From contig MSGZ01000027.1 in assembly GCA_001940925.1 (NCBI GenBank), positions 98,166 through 162,165 of the forward strand: a stretch of DNA of 64,000 nt, given 5' to 3'. Shown piece by piece: positions 52,790 to 60,778 of this stretch. The translations under genes and the position numbers were made by a program. Every line of letters begins with the position of its first letter. Within the stretch, counting starts at the first letter, position 1. The stretch is from Ruminococcus sp. Phil11 (GTDB taxonomy: Bacteria > Bacillota > Clostridia > Oscillospirales > Ruminococcaceae). Below the pieces are notes generated by a model that worked only from the letters and a program-made list of their open reading frames with translations, did not search any database and was not told the origin of the DNA.

Positions 52790-53230
52790 TCAGCCTGCCT
52801 TTTTCGCGTGATAGCTCGAGAAATCAAACTTGACAAGGCTGTTGACAAAGGTCAGCATATCGCTTGTCTCCACAATGAGCCGCTGCACGCCCTCCTCATC
52901 CAGCGAAAGCAGAAAGTCGGCGGGGTAGCGCGATTCAATGTAGTAATGGTTGATCTCACTGCACAGCTGGATGCGCTCGCGGAAATGCGGGTCCTCGGTC
53001 ATGGCCTGCTTGCAGAGAAACGGCAGGTTGTGGCCGTCATAGAGATGATGCTTCCGCCAGAGCAGATAACCCTTCAGTGCTTTCTCGACGCATTGCTGAC
53101 AGTGAAAGGAAATGATGTTGTAGCAGCGCGGATCGTCCAGCAGCAGCTTTGCCGCTCTCAGATCAATGGCGGCATAGTATAGCCAGTCGAAATACCGCTT
53201 GCTGTCTCCGTCACGAAAGCCCCTGCTCAT
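52790..53230 (-). CDS. HEPN-domain protein (MNT/HEPN pair, putative RNase-type toxin)
   Basis: 146 residues from ATG 53230, six bases after AGGAGGTG. The HEPN core is seen in FDWLYYAAIDLRAAKLLL, SFHCQQCVEKALKGYLLW and DGHNLPFLCKQA. HEPN proteins in MNT pairs are often RNases that the nucleotidyltransferase partner silences by modification. It overlaps the preceding MNT-like gene by 20 bases and stands seven bases from the CYTH-IspE gene. A clear RxxxxH catalytic pair is not obvious; R-K-H-H near residue 66 is the nearest candidate. It could instead be a non-toxic binding domain. Confidence 0.8.
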   Translation of the reverse strand: MSRGFRDGDSKRYFDWLYYAAIDLRAAKLLLDDPRCYNIISFHCQQCVEKALKGYLLWRKHHLYDGHNLPFLCKQAMTEDPHFRERIQLCSEINHYYIESRYPADFLLSLDEEGVQRLIVETSDMLTFVNSLVKFDFSSYHAKKAG

Positions 53231-53531
53231 ACAGCACACCTCCTGTTTCGCGGATCGACCATGCAAATGTTCGCGGATCCTGCGAAAGCGTCTCCCATTC
53301 CTTCTGCTTATAGAGCACGAGGTCATAGGGATAATCGCAGTCCACGGCGGTGTAGAGGAAGCATTCCAGCTCGGAGATGTTCGGCGTTTCGTTCTTCACG
53401 ATCAGTGCGAGCTTGAAACTGATCAGCTCCCCGGTGCCCTGATTGGTCTTGGTGCTGATGAGATAGATCTTCAGCGGTTTGCCGAGCTTTGCGATCGAAT
53501 CAGCGGTCGCCTGGATTTCAGGGTGATTCAT
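53211..53531 (-). CDS. Degenerate minimal nucleotidyltransferase-like protein, partner of HEPN
   Basis: 106 residues with AAAGGAG nine bases before the ATG. Its position, length and strand pattern are those of MNT partners of HEPN proteins. The expected catalytic motif GSxARG...SDIDL is replaced by STKTNQGTGELISFKLALIV-like sequence (residues 26-45): neither Asp of the DxD motif is present. It would therefore be unable to transfer nucleotides and could only bind or neutralise. That reading assumes the family placement; it may be an unrelated small fold. Confidence 0.6.
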   Translation of the reverse strand: MNHPEIQATADSIAKLGKPLKIYLISTKTNQGTGELISFKLALIVKNETPNISELECFLYTAVDCDYPYDLVLYKQKEWETLSQDPRTFAWSIRETGGVLYEQGLS

Positions 53532-53570
53532 GGTACACGCTCCTTTTCATTATCATATAGTATGTGCGGC

Positions 53571-54044
53571 TCATTTATGGTACTTCCCGCCGGTGCTGAT
53601 CTGGAACGCGCGGTAAAGCTGTTCCGTGAGCAGTACGCGGGCGATCTGGTGCGTAAAGGTCATCGGAGACATCGAAAAGCGCAGATCGGCGGCTTTTTTG
53701 ACCTCGTCGGAGAGGCCGAAGCTGGAACCGATCACAAAGCTGACCGTGCTGTCTCCGGAGACGGCTGCCTGTTCGAGCATCTCTGCAAATTCCTCGCTGC
53801 TGCGGAGCTTTCCCTCGATACAAAGCGCAATAATCCTGCCGCGGCAGGCTGCAAGGATCGCCTTGCCCTCCTGTGAAAGTGCCGCCGCGATCTCCGATTC
53901 CGCCGGGGATTCCGGCAGGCGGGATTCGGGCAGCTCGGTCAGCGTCAGGCGGCAGTACCGCTGCAGACGCTTTTCGTATTCGGCGTAGGCATCGCGGAGC
54001 CATTTCTCCTTGAGCTTTCCGACTGTGACAAGCCGTATCTGCAT
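53571..54044 (-). CDS. rlmH: 23S rRNA (pseudouridine1915-N3)-methyltransferase
   Basis: 157 residues, SPOUT family; it methylates pseudouridine 1915 of 23S rRNA on assembled 70S ribosomes. Typical are the opening IRLVTVGKLKEKWLRDAYAEYEKRL (in parts), ALCIEGKLRSSEEFA, FVIGSSFGLSDEV and the C-terminal LLTEQLYRAFQI...YHK. The ATG at 54044 overlaps the walJ stop (TGATG). The walJ-rlmH order is conserved in Firmicutes. Confidence 0.95.
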   Translation of the reverse strand: MQIRLVTVGKLKEKWLRDAYAEYEKRLQRYCRLTLTELPESRLPESPAESEIAAALSQEGKAILAACRGRIIALCIEGKLRSSEEFAEMLEQAAVSGDSTVSFVIGSSFGLSDEVKKAADLRFSMSPMTFTHQIARVLLTEQLYRAFQISTGGKYHK

Positions 54045-54826
54045 CAAAACACGATCATCCTCCCGTCCGTTTCCGGTGCCGCCGTCCTCAATGTGTAATC
54101 CTGTCCGCGGACAAAGCCCGCGAGCCCCGCCTCGGCGGTCTGCTCCGCCAGTGCCGGGGTGTTGTTGTGCTGACTGAGATGTCCGAGCACCAGATGCGCT
54201 GTGCCGGTGCTGACGAGGGTTCTGGCCTCTGCGGCGCAGTCGTCATTGGAGAGATGCCCCACCTGCGATGCAATTCGCATTTTGAGCTGTGCAGGGTAAG
54301 GACCCGTGCGCAGCATATTTTTGTCATAATTGGATTCCAGCATCACAAGATCGCAGCCGTTCAGTGCCGCTGCCACATTCTCTGACACATAGCCGAGATC
54401 GGTGCAGACCGCGCATGTTCTGCCGTCCGGCATTTCCATGCGGTAACCGCAGCTCTGTGCGGTGTCATGTGAGGTCGTGAACGGCGTGATGCGAATGCCT
54501 GCGCATTCGGCAGAGCCGTTCAGTTCAGCGCATTCCTGCTCCGGATCGAGCCAGCCGCCGCGATAGAGGCACTGTCTTGTCATTGGCTGCGCGTAGACAG
54601 GCGTACCGTATTTCTTTGTAAACACGCGCAGTCCCTTCACATGGTCGGAATGGTCATGCGTGATAAAAATACCCTGCACCGCCTCCGGCCGGATGCCGCA
54701 GCGTTCGAGCGCAAATGTCAGCCGTCGTGCAGATACGCCGCAGTCAATGAGGATTCCGCCCTCCGGCGTGCCGATATATTCCGCATTGCCGCTGCTTGAG
54801 CTGAACAGCGGATAGATCCGAGCCAA
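54044..54826 (-). CDS. walJ: MBL-fold metallohydrolase, WalJ/YycJ type
   Basis: 260 residues. The metallo-beta-lactamase motif ITHDHSDHVKG and later VMLESNYDKNMLRTG, QVGHLSNDDCA and VLGHLSQHNN match WalJ/YycJ, implicated in coordinating DNA replication or cell-wall metabolism through the WalKR region. I take TTG 54826 as start: the first codons read LARIYPLFSSSSGN, which matches the family N-terminus, and a longer in-frame start at 54910 lies upstream of the mapped promoter. It heads the operon walJ-rlmH-MNT-HEPN-ispE. Confidence 0.85.
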   Translation of the reverse strand: MARIYPLFSSSSGNAEYIGTPEGGILIDCGVSARRLTFALERCGIRPEAVQGIFITHDHSDHVKGLRVFTKKYGTPVYAQPMTRQCLYRGGWLDPEQECAELNGSAECAGIRITPFTTSHDTAQSCGYRMEMPDGRTCAVCTDLGYVSENVAAALNGCDLVMLESNYDKNMLRTGPYPAQLKMRIASQVGHLSNDDCAAEARTLVSTGTAHLVLGHLSQHNNTPALAEQTAEAGLAGFVRGQDYTLRTAAPETDGRMIVF

Positions 54827-54881
54827 GCAATCACATCCTGTTTTTCTGATTCCGCAGCCGGTCGGAACCGGCAGCATCCTT

Positions 54882-54910
54882 ATTATAACACAATTGACAG
54901 GAAATTGCAA
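54882..54910 (-). promoter_or_regulatory. Sigma-A promoter of the walJ operon
   Basis: Minus strand TTGCAA, 17 bases, TATAAT. Transcription should begin near 54875, about 50 bases before the TTG start. The bases 54911-55107 beyond it are AT-rich and show no gene or motif. Confidence 0.8.
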
Positions 54911-55107
54911 CGCATTTCAGCACGAAAAATCTGCCGGAAAACCGGTGTGCTGATGCAATGCGGCGATTTTATGCAGAAAAATCAAACATCCGGACGGCAT
55001 TAGCAGGCACGATATACCGTTCCTTTTCTGTTTTTAACAAAAAATAAGATTTGAATTCAGGTGCGGCAGAAAAAATGCTGATTTTGCAGACAGTTCGGCG
55101 GGAATGA

Positions 55108-55137
55108 TTGACAAACCTGACAGAAAAATGATATAAT
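55108..55137 (+). promoter_or_regulatory. Sigma-A promoter of the giant LRR/dockerin gene
   Basis: Exact TTGACA, 18 bases, exact TATAAT, followed by a palindromic TGATATTTTCAGCTGATATCA. The leader is ~60 bases. Confidence 0.8.
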
Positions 55138-55204
55138 TTAAATACTGTGATATTTTCAGCTGATATCACAGGACAACAGAGGATTTCAGAAAAGGAGTGG
55201 TTAC

Positions 55205-58200
55205 ATGTTCAAAAAAGCAATCGCCGGTGTATTGAGCGCAGTGCTCTGTACATCGGCACTGCTGTCCGGGGGCTTTCCCGTCAGCAGACAAACAGCATCC
55301 GAGCCGGCAGATACGGCTGTGCAGGAACCGTCAGGTGAGGGTCTGCGGGGATCCAATTCACTCGCGCGGTATCTTTCTCAGCAGCCGGCGGAAAATCAGG
55401 CTGCAGCACAGCCGCTGAAGGCTTCTGCAATGGAAGGTGTCTTTGCCGTCACGGGACTGGATTTCGATGCCGAAACGGGTCTGATCAGTGCAGTCACTTC
55501 TCAGAGTGAGGACTGCAGACTGCTTGTGATGTTTGCAGACGAGGATCAGCCGACGAATGTTTATCAGGTGGAGTTCAGTGTCCGCGAAGGCAGCTATGTG
55601 ACAACGGAGGGCAGTGCGGACCTTTCGCGTGTTCCTGCGTATTACACGCTCACTGCTCAGCTTACTGACCGGATCGGCAATCCGCTTGGTGAAGTGTACA
55701 GGCTGACGACGCATACGCGTGCGGTGCAGGAGATCATTGACAAGACGGTTTCCGATTTTGAACCGGAACAGGTTGTCAATCTCGATGAGGATGAAACCAC
55801 AAACTTCATTGTGCTCTCCGAGGATACCGTACATCCCGAAACGGATGCAGATACCAACACGCTCATTTCTGCGGACTACGATCAGAATGTCTTTGTGTTC
55901 GGCAGTATTGACGAAAGCTTCCGTTCGCTCAATGAGGGTCAGTATCTCTACATCCAGCCGACCGAGGATGATATCATTGCGGTCGATGTGCAGAATGTGA
56001 CGATCGACGGTGATACCGCGACCGTGACCGGCTCCGGTGAGATCGACGACATGTTTGATTTCATCAAGCTTAGTATCGAAACAGCACAAACGGTTGAAGT
56101 GGAGGAACCGGTACCGGAGTCTGATATTGCAGCGGATTACTCTGAGTATCAGGAAGCATCAGCTGAAACAGAAGCTGAATCCGAAGGCGGTTATCTCGGT
56201 GTCAATGCACAGGTGATTGACAGTCAGGATGGACTGAATCAGAAGCTCCAAGAGTTGGAATCAATCGATCCGAATGTTGAATTGACGACGTTCAAGAAAA
56301 AGCTTACGGTTAAACCTGAAAAACCTTTGAAAAAAGGCAATTTCAGCCTGACACCGGCTTTTACGATTGATGCAACAGTAAAATGGAATGTATACAAATA
56401 CTTTGATTATATCAATATCTTCTTTGTATGCGAAACAAAAACGTCCATGACGTTTACGCTTACGTACAAGACCAGTACACCCACCTCGTCCGGCGGAAAC
56501 AACTCCTCGTCCGGCGGAAACAACTCCTCGTCCGGCGAAAGCAATACGTCGTCCGGAGACAACAGTTCCGGATCAGATGCGGAAGAGGAAGAGGAACTGC
56601 CGGACGGCGCAGCAGGTCTTCCGGAATCCGGAAACGATGATGATGATTTACCGGATCGTTCTCCGAAGCACCTGATTAAGATTCCGCTTGCAACTGTCGG
56701 TGCGGGCGATATTTATGCTTTCATAGATATCGGCCTAACCCTGACGGTTGATGGACAGTTTAGTGTCGAAAAGAAGTTTACAAAAGGATTTGTATTCGAC
56801 AGCTATACAGGCCTTGAAAGCATCAACTTTGATTCGTCTCCTGTCATTCTGCAGGCAAATGTGAAGGGCTCCCTTACGTTAGACATCAAGGTCGGATTTG
56901 AAGTTTCGGCCCTGAAGGGGCTGATCACGGGTTCTGTTGCTGGTGGGTTTAAGGCTACAGCGACGTGCCAGTTTATCGGCGTATCGACAGGCAGTGTTGA
57001 TAACCAGACCTATAACCAAAACGGAACAGGTGTTTTCAAGCCGGATCCCCCGATGAGCGCGAATCATATACATGCCGACGAAGAATGTTATAAGATTGAG
57101 ATTACGTTCAAGGTATATATCGAGGTAAAGGGTACAATAGGCTTTGCTTTTAAAGATGACAATAGGATTTTTAAGTTACTTAATAAGCTGCGGTATGAAA
57201 AAGCATGGACCTATGAGACCGATGAAGTTCTCGGACACAAGCTGCCGAAGGTCGTGGTGTTCATCTCGAACAACAGTACCTCCGGTACATATAAGGGCTG
57301 GGATATCAACATCATTACGGCAGATATAAACGAAACCGTTAACTGCCCGCATCAGGCGTATAAAGTGGATTTTGTGATTGACTTCCAGAATGCGCCTGTC
57401 GGAACGCAGGCGGAACTGCTCATTGATGGTCAGAGATTTCCGCTGACGGTTGCATCTCCGTCAAGACTTGTGCTTTATGCGGTTCCGAATAGTTCTCCCT
57501 ATGTCTTTTATGTTAATGTGGACGGCGAGCGGAAGATTAACGATACCTTCATGATTAAAGACTACAGTATTGTTGTAAAACGGAAAATCTACTGGACAGT
57601 TGAAGGAACTGAACCGCCGAAAGTGAATGTCGGTGACGGCAGTGTGGAAGATGGAGAAACATACACGTCTCCGGTATATACAACACCATCGATCGATGAT
57701 CAGGTATTTGATTATTCCGAATATGAACCGCCAACGAAAATGATCTCGAGATTTGAAGAGTTGTATGATCTCGGTGAGCATATTTCCGGTACATATTCCA
57801 ATGAGGGTACATTCTCAGTTTACGGTTACGGTGATATGTATGAGGATGCGGCCATTCCGGCCTCTGTCCGCAGTAAGATTCATCGGATTATTTTTTACGA
57901 TCAGAATCCGGAAAAGAATCTGTATATCAATAACATTGCAAACGGACTGTTCTCCGGAGCGAAAGATCTTGAAGTCGTCTACATGCCGCACCGCATCACC
58001 AAGATCGGTGCAAGTGCTTTTGAAGGCGATGAAAACCTCAAATATCTCCGGTACGGCGGTGAGAATGACAAAACCACAACTTTTGTGATTCCGTCTGTCC
58101 TGAAAACAGTCGGCGATCGCGCGTTCAAGGGATGCAAGTCCGCAGTGTTCGGCGATATCAAGTTTGCCAAGAGCGTTTCCGCGATCGGCATCGAGGCGTT

Positions 58201-60517
58201 CGGCGGCTGCGAAGGCATCACTTCGATTGATCTGCCCGGCGACAGTAAAGCGACTGTTGGCTCGTATGCTTTCTCCGGCTGCATCAATCTGAAAACAGCA
58301 GTGCTCAATAAGGGGGTTCAGCAGGTCGGAACCTGCATGTTCCAGAGCTGCACCGCTCTTGAGAATCTGACGATCCCGTTCTTTGAGATTGACAGATGCC
58401 GCGATCAGCTTCGTCTCTGCAATCTGTTCAACGAGCACGGCGCACCGGACGGCATGTATCACATTTATGATAACTGGACCAGCATTTCCTATCATATTCC
58501 TTATTACGCACCGGTTTCTTTGAAGAATGTGACAGTTCTCACCGGCACTTCCGTTCCGGGCAACTTCTTCTCTAATTTCACGTATCTGGAATCTGTAACA
58601 ATCGGCGGTGAAGTGACAGAAATCGGCGGAAATGCATTTGAAAACTGCACGGCACTGAAGACACTCTACATCGGCAGCAAGAATATCAGCAGCAAGGCGA
58701 CGGCACTTCCGCAGAATCTGACTTCTGTTGAGACGCATACTTTCTACGGCTGTTCCAGCCTGCAGTTCGGAGAACTGACCATTCCGGCTTCCGTTGATTC
58801 GATCAGTCCGGGCGCATTTGAGTTCTGCGACGGTATCACCGCGCTGTTTGTTCCGGGTAAGACGGACGCAGAGAAAGTGCCTGTTGTGACAATCGGCGAT
58901 TATGCGTTCGGTGGCTGCAAAAACATAAAAAAGATTCAGCTTGACGAAGGCGTCAAGAGTGTCGGATACCGCGTGTTTGCAGACTGTATCTCGCTGAGTG
59001 AACTGCAGATTCCGCGCTTTGATCTGGGCGGAGAAATCTGTGAGTGGTTCAGCGATAACAATGCAAATTATCCGGACGAGATGATGATGGCATACAGCAA
59101 CCCCGGCATGTTCCGCACTTATCAGGCGGCATTCCCGAAGACACTGGAAAAGATCGTTGTGACAGGCGGAACAGTCATTCCGAGAAACTATTTCCACTGT
59201 CTGAGAACAGTCAAAACGATCGAATGCCGCGGCGACATTACCTCGATCGGGCAGGATGCGTTCAACGACTGCTCTGCACTGGAAATCATCCGTTTCGGCG
59301 AGCACGGCAGTCCGGAATATATCCAGCTTCCCGAATCGCTGACCTCTGTTGAGAACGGTGCATTCACCGGCTGTAAGGCGGCAAAATTCGGCGATCTGGT
59401 GATTCCGGAAACGCTGGTTTCCGTCGGCATGACTGCATTCAGCAGTTGTGACGGCATTACCTCGCTGATCGTTCCGGGCAACGGTGAAACGACGCTCGGC
59501 GGCAGTGCATTTGCAGGCTGCAAGAATCTGAAAAAGGCTGTGATCTGGAACGGTGTCAAGACCGTCGGCGGCAATATCTTTTCAAACTGCATCGCTATGG
59601 AAGAACTGACCGTCGGCAGCTACGATCAGTTTGCGGAAGCCTATTGCTTCTTCAATAACGCAAACAGCGACTACCCGGATGATCTCTATCTGGCATACAG
59701 CTTCACCAATATGTTCGGCTACACAAACAGAGCTTATGCACCGAAATCGCTGAAGCGGATCGCGGTCGCACGCGGCGGCGATATCCCGTATTCAAAGTTC
59801 AGCGGCATGAAGTCACTGACTTCGGTCACTATTCCGACCGGTATGACCAATTGTGATGGCTATGCGTTCTCCGGCTGCGAAGAACTGGCAGATGTCATTC
59901 TGATCGGTGAGGCAGGCGACTGGAAGGATGTTACAATCGGCGGCAGCAACGAAGCACTGACTGCGATCCTCGGTGAGGACAGAACAGGCGGCAGCTATGA
60001 GCCGGTTGTGATTCTGGCACAGCCGCAGGATGCCGTTGTGTACACCGGTACAAAAACGACTTTCTACTGCATGGCAGCAGGCAAGTATGAGCTGAGTTAC
60101 TGCTGGCAGTATTCCGATGACAACGGCACCACATGGAAGGATGCCGGCTGCACGGAGTATAAGCTGACCGTTACGGCAGACAAGGCTGTTGACGGCAGAA
60201 AATACCGCTGTGTTGTCGAGGATGCAAAGCAGAACCGTGTGATCTCCGATGAGGTCAAGCTGACCGTCAAATCCGGTGACAGCAGCGATAAGCCGGCAGG
60301 CTATCACCCCGGCGATCTGAACGGCGACGGCGTTGTTGATGTCAGTGACGCTGTTCTGCTGGCGCGTTTTGTCGCGGAGGATAAGGATGCAAAGATCAGT
60401 TCGATCGGCATTCTGAATGCGGATGTTGACGGCAGCGGCAATGCCGGCTCTGAGGACATCGTCCTGATTCTGCAGTTCATCGCAAAGCGCATTAAGGCTT
60501 TCCCGGTTGACGAATAA
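55205..60517 (+). CDS. Giant secreted BspA-type LRR protein with Ig-like domain and dockerin
   Basis: 1770 residues. A signal peptide (~1-30) precedes an N-terminal region of unknown fold (~75-420), a Ser/Gly/Asn linker made of SSGGNN units (~427-460), another unknown region (~490-850), and LRR_5/BspA repeats (~885-1590) with the recurring GCKNLKKAVI and FSGCEELADVIL patterns. An Ig-like module follows (~1600-1690; VYTGTKTTFYCMAAG, SYCWQYSDDNGTTW). The C-terminal dockerin has DLNGDGVVDVSDA and NADVDGSGNAGSEDI. AAAGGAG lies before the ATG. It is presumably a cellulosomal adhesin or binding protein, with no catalytic motif seen. Confidence 0.88.
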   Translation: MFKKAIAGVLSAVLCTSALLSGGFPVSRQTASEPADTAVQEPSGEGLRGSNSLARYLSQQPAENQAAAQPLKASAMEGVFAVTGLDFDAETGLISAVTSQSEDCRLLVMFADEDQPTNVYQVEFSVREGSYVTTEGSADLSRVPAYYTLTAQLTDRIGNPLGEVYRLTTHTRAVQEIIDKTVSDFEPEQVVNLDEDETTNFIVLSEDTVHPETDADTNTLISADYDQNVFVFGSIDESFRSLNEGQYLYIQPTEDDIIAVDVQNVTIDGDTATVTGSGEIDDMFDFIKLSIETAQTVEVEEPVPESDIAADYSEYQEASAETEAESEGGYLGVNAQVIDSQDGLNQKLQELESIDPNVELTTFKKKLTVKPEKPLKKGNFSLTPAFTIDATVKWNVYKYFDYINIFFVCETKTSMTFTLTYKTSTPTSSGGNNSSSGGNNSSSGESNTSSGDNSSGSDAEEEEELPDGAAGLPESGNDDDDLPDRSPKHLIKIPLATVGAGDIYAFIDIGLTLTVDGQFSVEKKFTKGFVFDSYTGLESINFDSSPVILQANVKGSLTLDIKVGFEVSALKGLITGSVAGGFKATATCQFIGVSTGSVDNQTYNQNGTGVFKPDPPMSANHIHADEECYKIEITFKVYIEVKGTIGFAFKDDNRIFKLLNKLRYEKAWTYETDEVLGHKLPKVVVFISNNSTSGTYKGWDINIITADINETVNCPHQAYKVDFVIDFQNAPVGTQAELLIDGQRFPLTVASPSRLVLYAVPNSSPYVFYVNVDGERKINDTFMIKDYSIVVKRKIYWTVEGTEPPKVNVGDGSVEDGETYTSPVYTTPSIDDQVFDYSEYEPPTKMISRFEELYDLGEHISGTYSNEGTFSVYGYGDMYEDAAIPASVRSKIHRIIFYDQNPEKNLYINNIANGLFSGAKDLEVVYMPHRITKIGASAFEGDENLKYLRYGGENDKTTTFVIPSVLKTVGDRAFKGCKSAVFGDIKFAKSVSAIGIEAFGGCEGITSIDLPGDSKATVGSYAFSGCINLKTAVLNKGVQQVGTCMFQSCTALENLTIPFFEIDRCRDQLRLCNLFNEHGAPDGMYHIYDNWTSISYHIPYYAPVSLKNVTVLTGTSVPGNFFSNFTYLESVTIGGEVTEIGGNAFENCTALKTLYIGSKNISSKATALPQNLTSVETHTFYGCSSLQFGELTIPASVDSISPGAFEFCDGITALFVPGKTDAEKVPVVTIGDYAFGGCKNIKKIQLDEGVKSVGYRVFADCISLSELQIPRFDLGGEICEWFSDNNANYPDEMMMAYSNPGMFRTYQAAFPKTLEKIVVTGGTVIPRNYFHCLRTVKTIECRGDITSIGQDAFNDCSALEIIRFGEHGSPEYIQLPESLTSVENGAFTGCKAAKFGDLVIPETLVSVGMTAFSSCDGITSLIVPGNGETTLGGSAFAGCKNLKKAVIWNGVKTVGGNIFSNCIAMEELTVGSYDQFAEAYCFFNNANSDYPDDLYLAYSFTNMFGYTNRAYAPKSLKRIAVARGGDIPYSKFSGMKSLTSVTIPTGMTNCDGYAFSGCEELADVILIGEAGDWKDVTIGGSNEALTAILGEDRTGGSYEPVVILAQPQDAVVYTGTKTTFYCMAAGKYELSYCWQYSDDNGTTWKDAGCTEYKLTVTADKAVDGRKYRCVVEDAKQNRVISDEVKLTVKSGDSSDKPAGYHPGDLNGDGVVDVSDAVLLARFVAEDKDAKISSIGILNADVDGSGNAGSEDIVLILQFIAKRIKAFPVDE
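56483..56572 (+). repeat. 21-bp tandem repeats coding SSGGNNS-type linker
   Basis: Two exact 21-base units TCCTCGTCCGGCGGAAACAAC-like, then degenerate units (SSGESNT, SSGDNSS), within the giant LRR gene. They form a flexible spacer. Confidence 0.75.
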
Positions 60518-60551
60518 TCGGAACCTGACAGAAAAATTCAGCAATATCGTC

Positions 60552-60586
60552 AGAAACGCTTCCTTGCAAACAGGGAGCGTTTCTTG
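60552..60586 (+). terminator. Intrinsic terminator of the giant LRR gene
   Basis: AGAAACGCTTCC pairs with GGGAGCGTTTCT (one mismatch) around a short loop and is followed by TTGTG, 35 bases after the stop. Confidence 0.7.
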
Positions 60587-60692
60587 TGCATGATACTAAA
60601 AACGACGTATCTGCGCTGATTCTGTTCTGCTTTGACAGATGGCTTTCTTGCGCTGTTAATGTTAATTTTCTGTAAAAGATTCCGGCGAAATA

Positions 60693-60721
60693 TTGAGATT
60701 ATGACTGTTTTGTGATATGAT
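60693..60721 (+). promoter_or_regulatory. Sigma-A promoter of the repeat/CBM6-like/dockerin gene
   Basis: TTGAGA, 17 bases, TATGAT, with the TG of TGTGATATGAT just upstream. The leader is ~55 bases. Confidence 0.65.
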
Positions 60722-60778
60722 AGCAGTATGTTCTGCACGTTGCAGGTCATACAGGTCATGAAAAAAGGAGGTATTCTC

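Noticed and set aside
54827..54910. Longer N-terminus for WalJ starting at 54910
   Set aside because: That start lies upstream of the -10/-35 elements mapped at 54882-54910, so it cannot be on the transcript.
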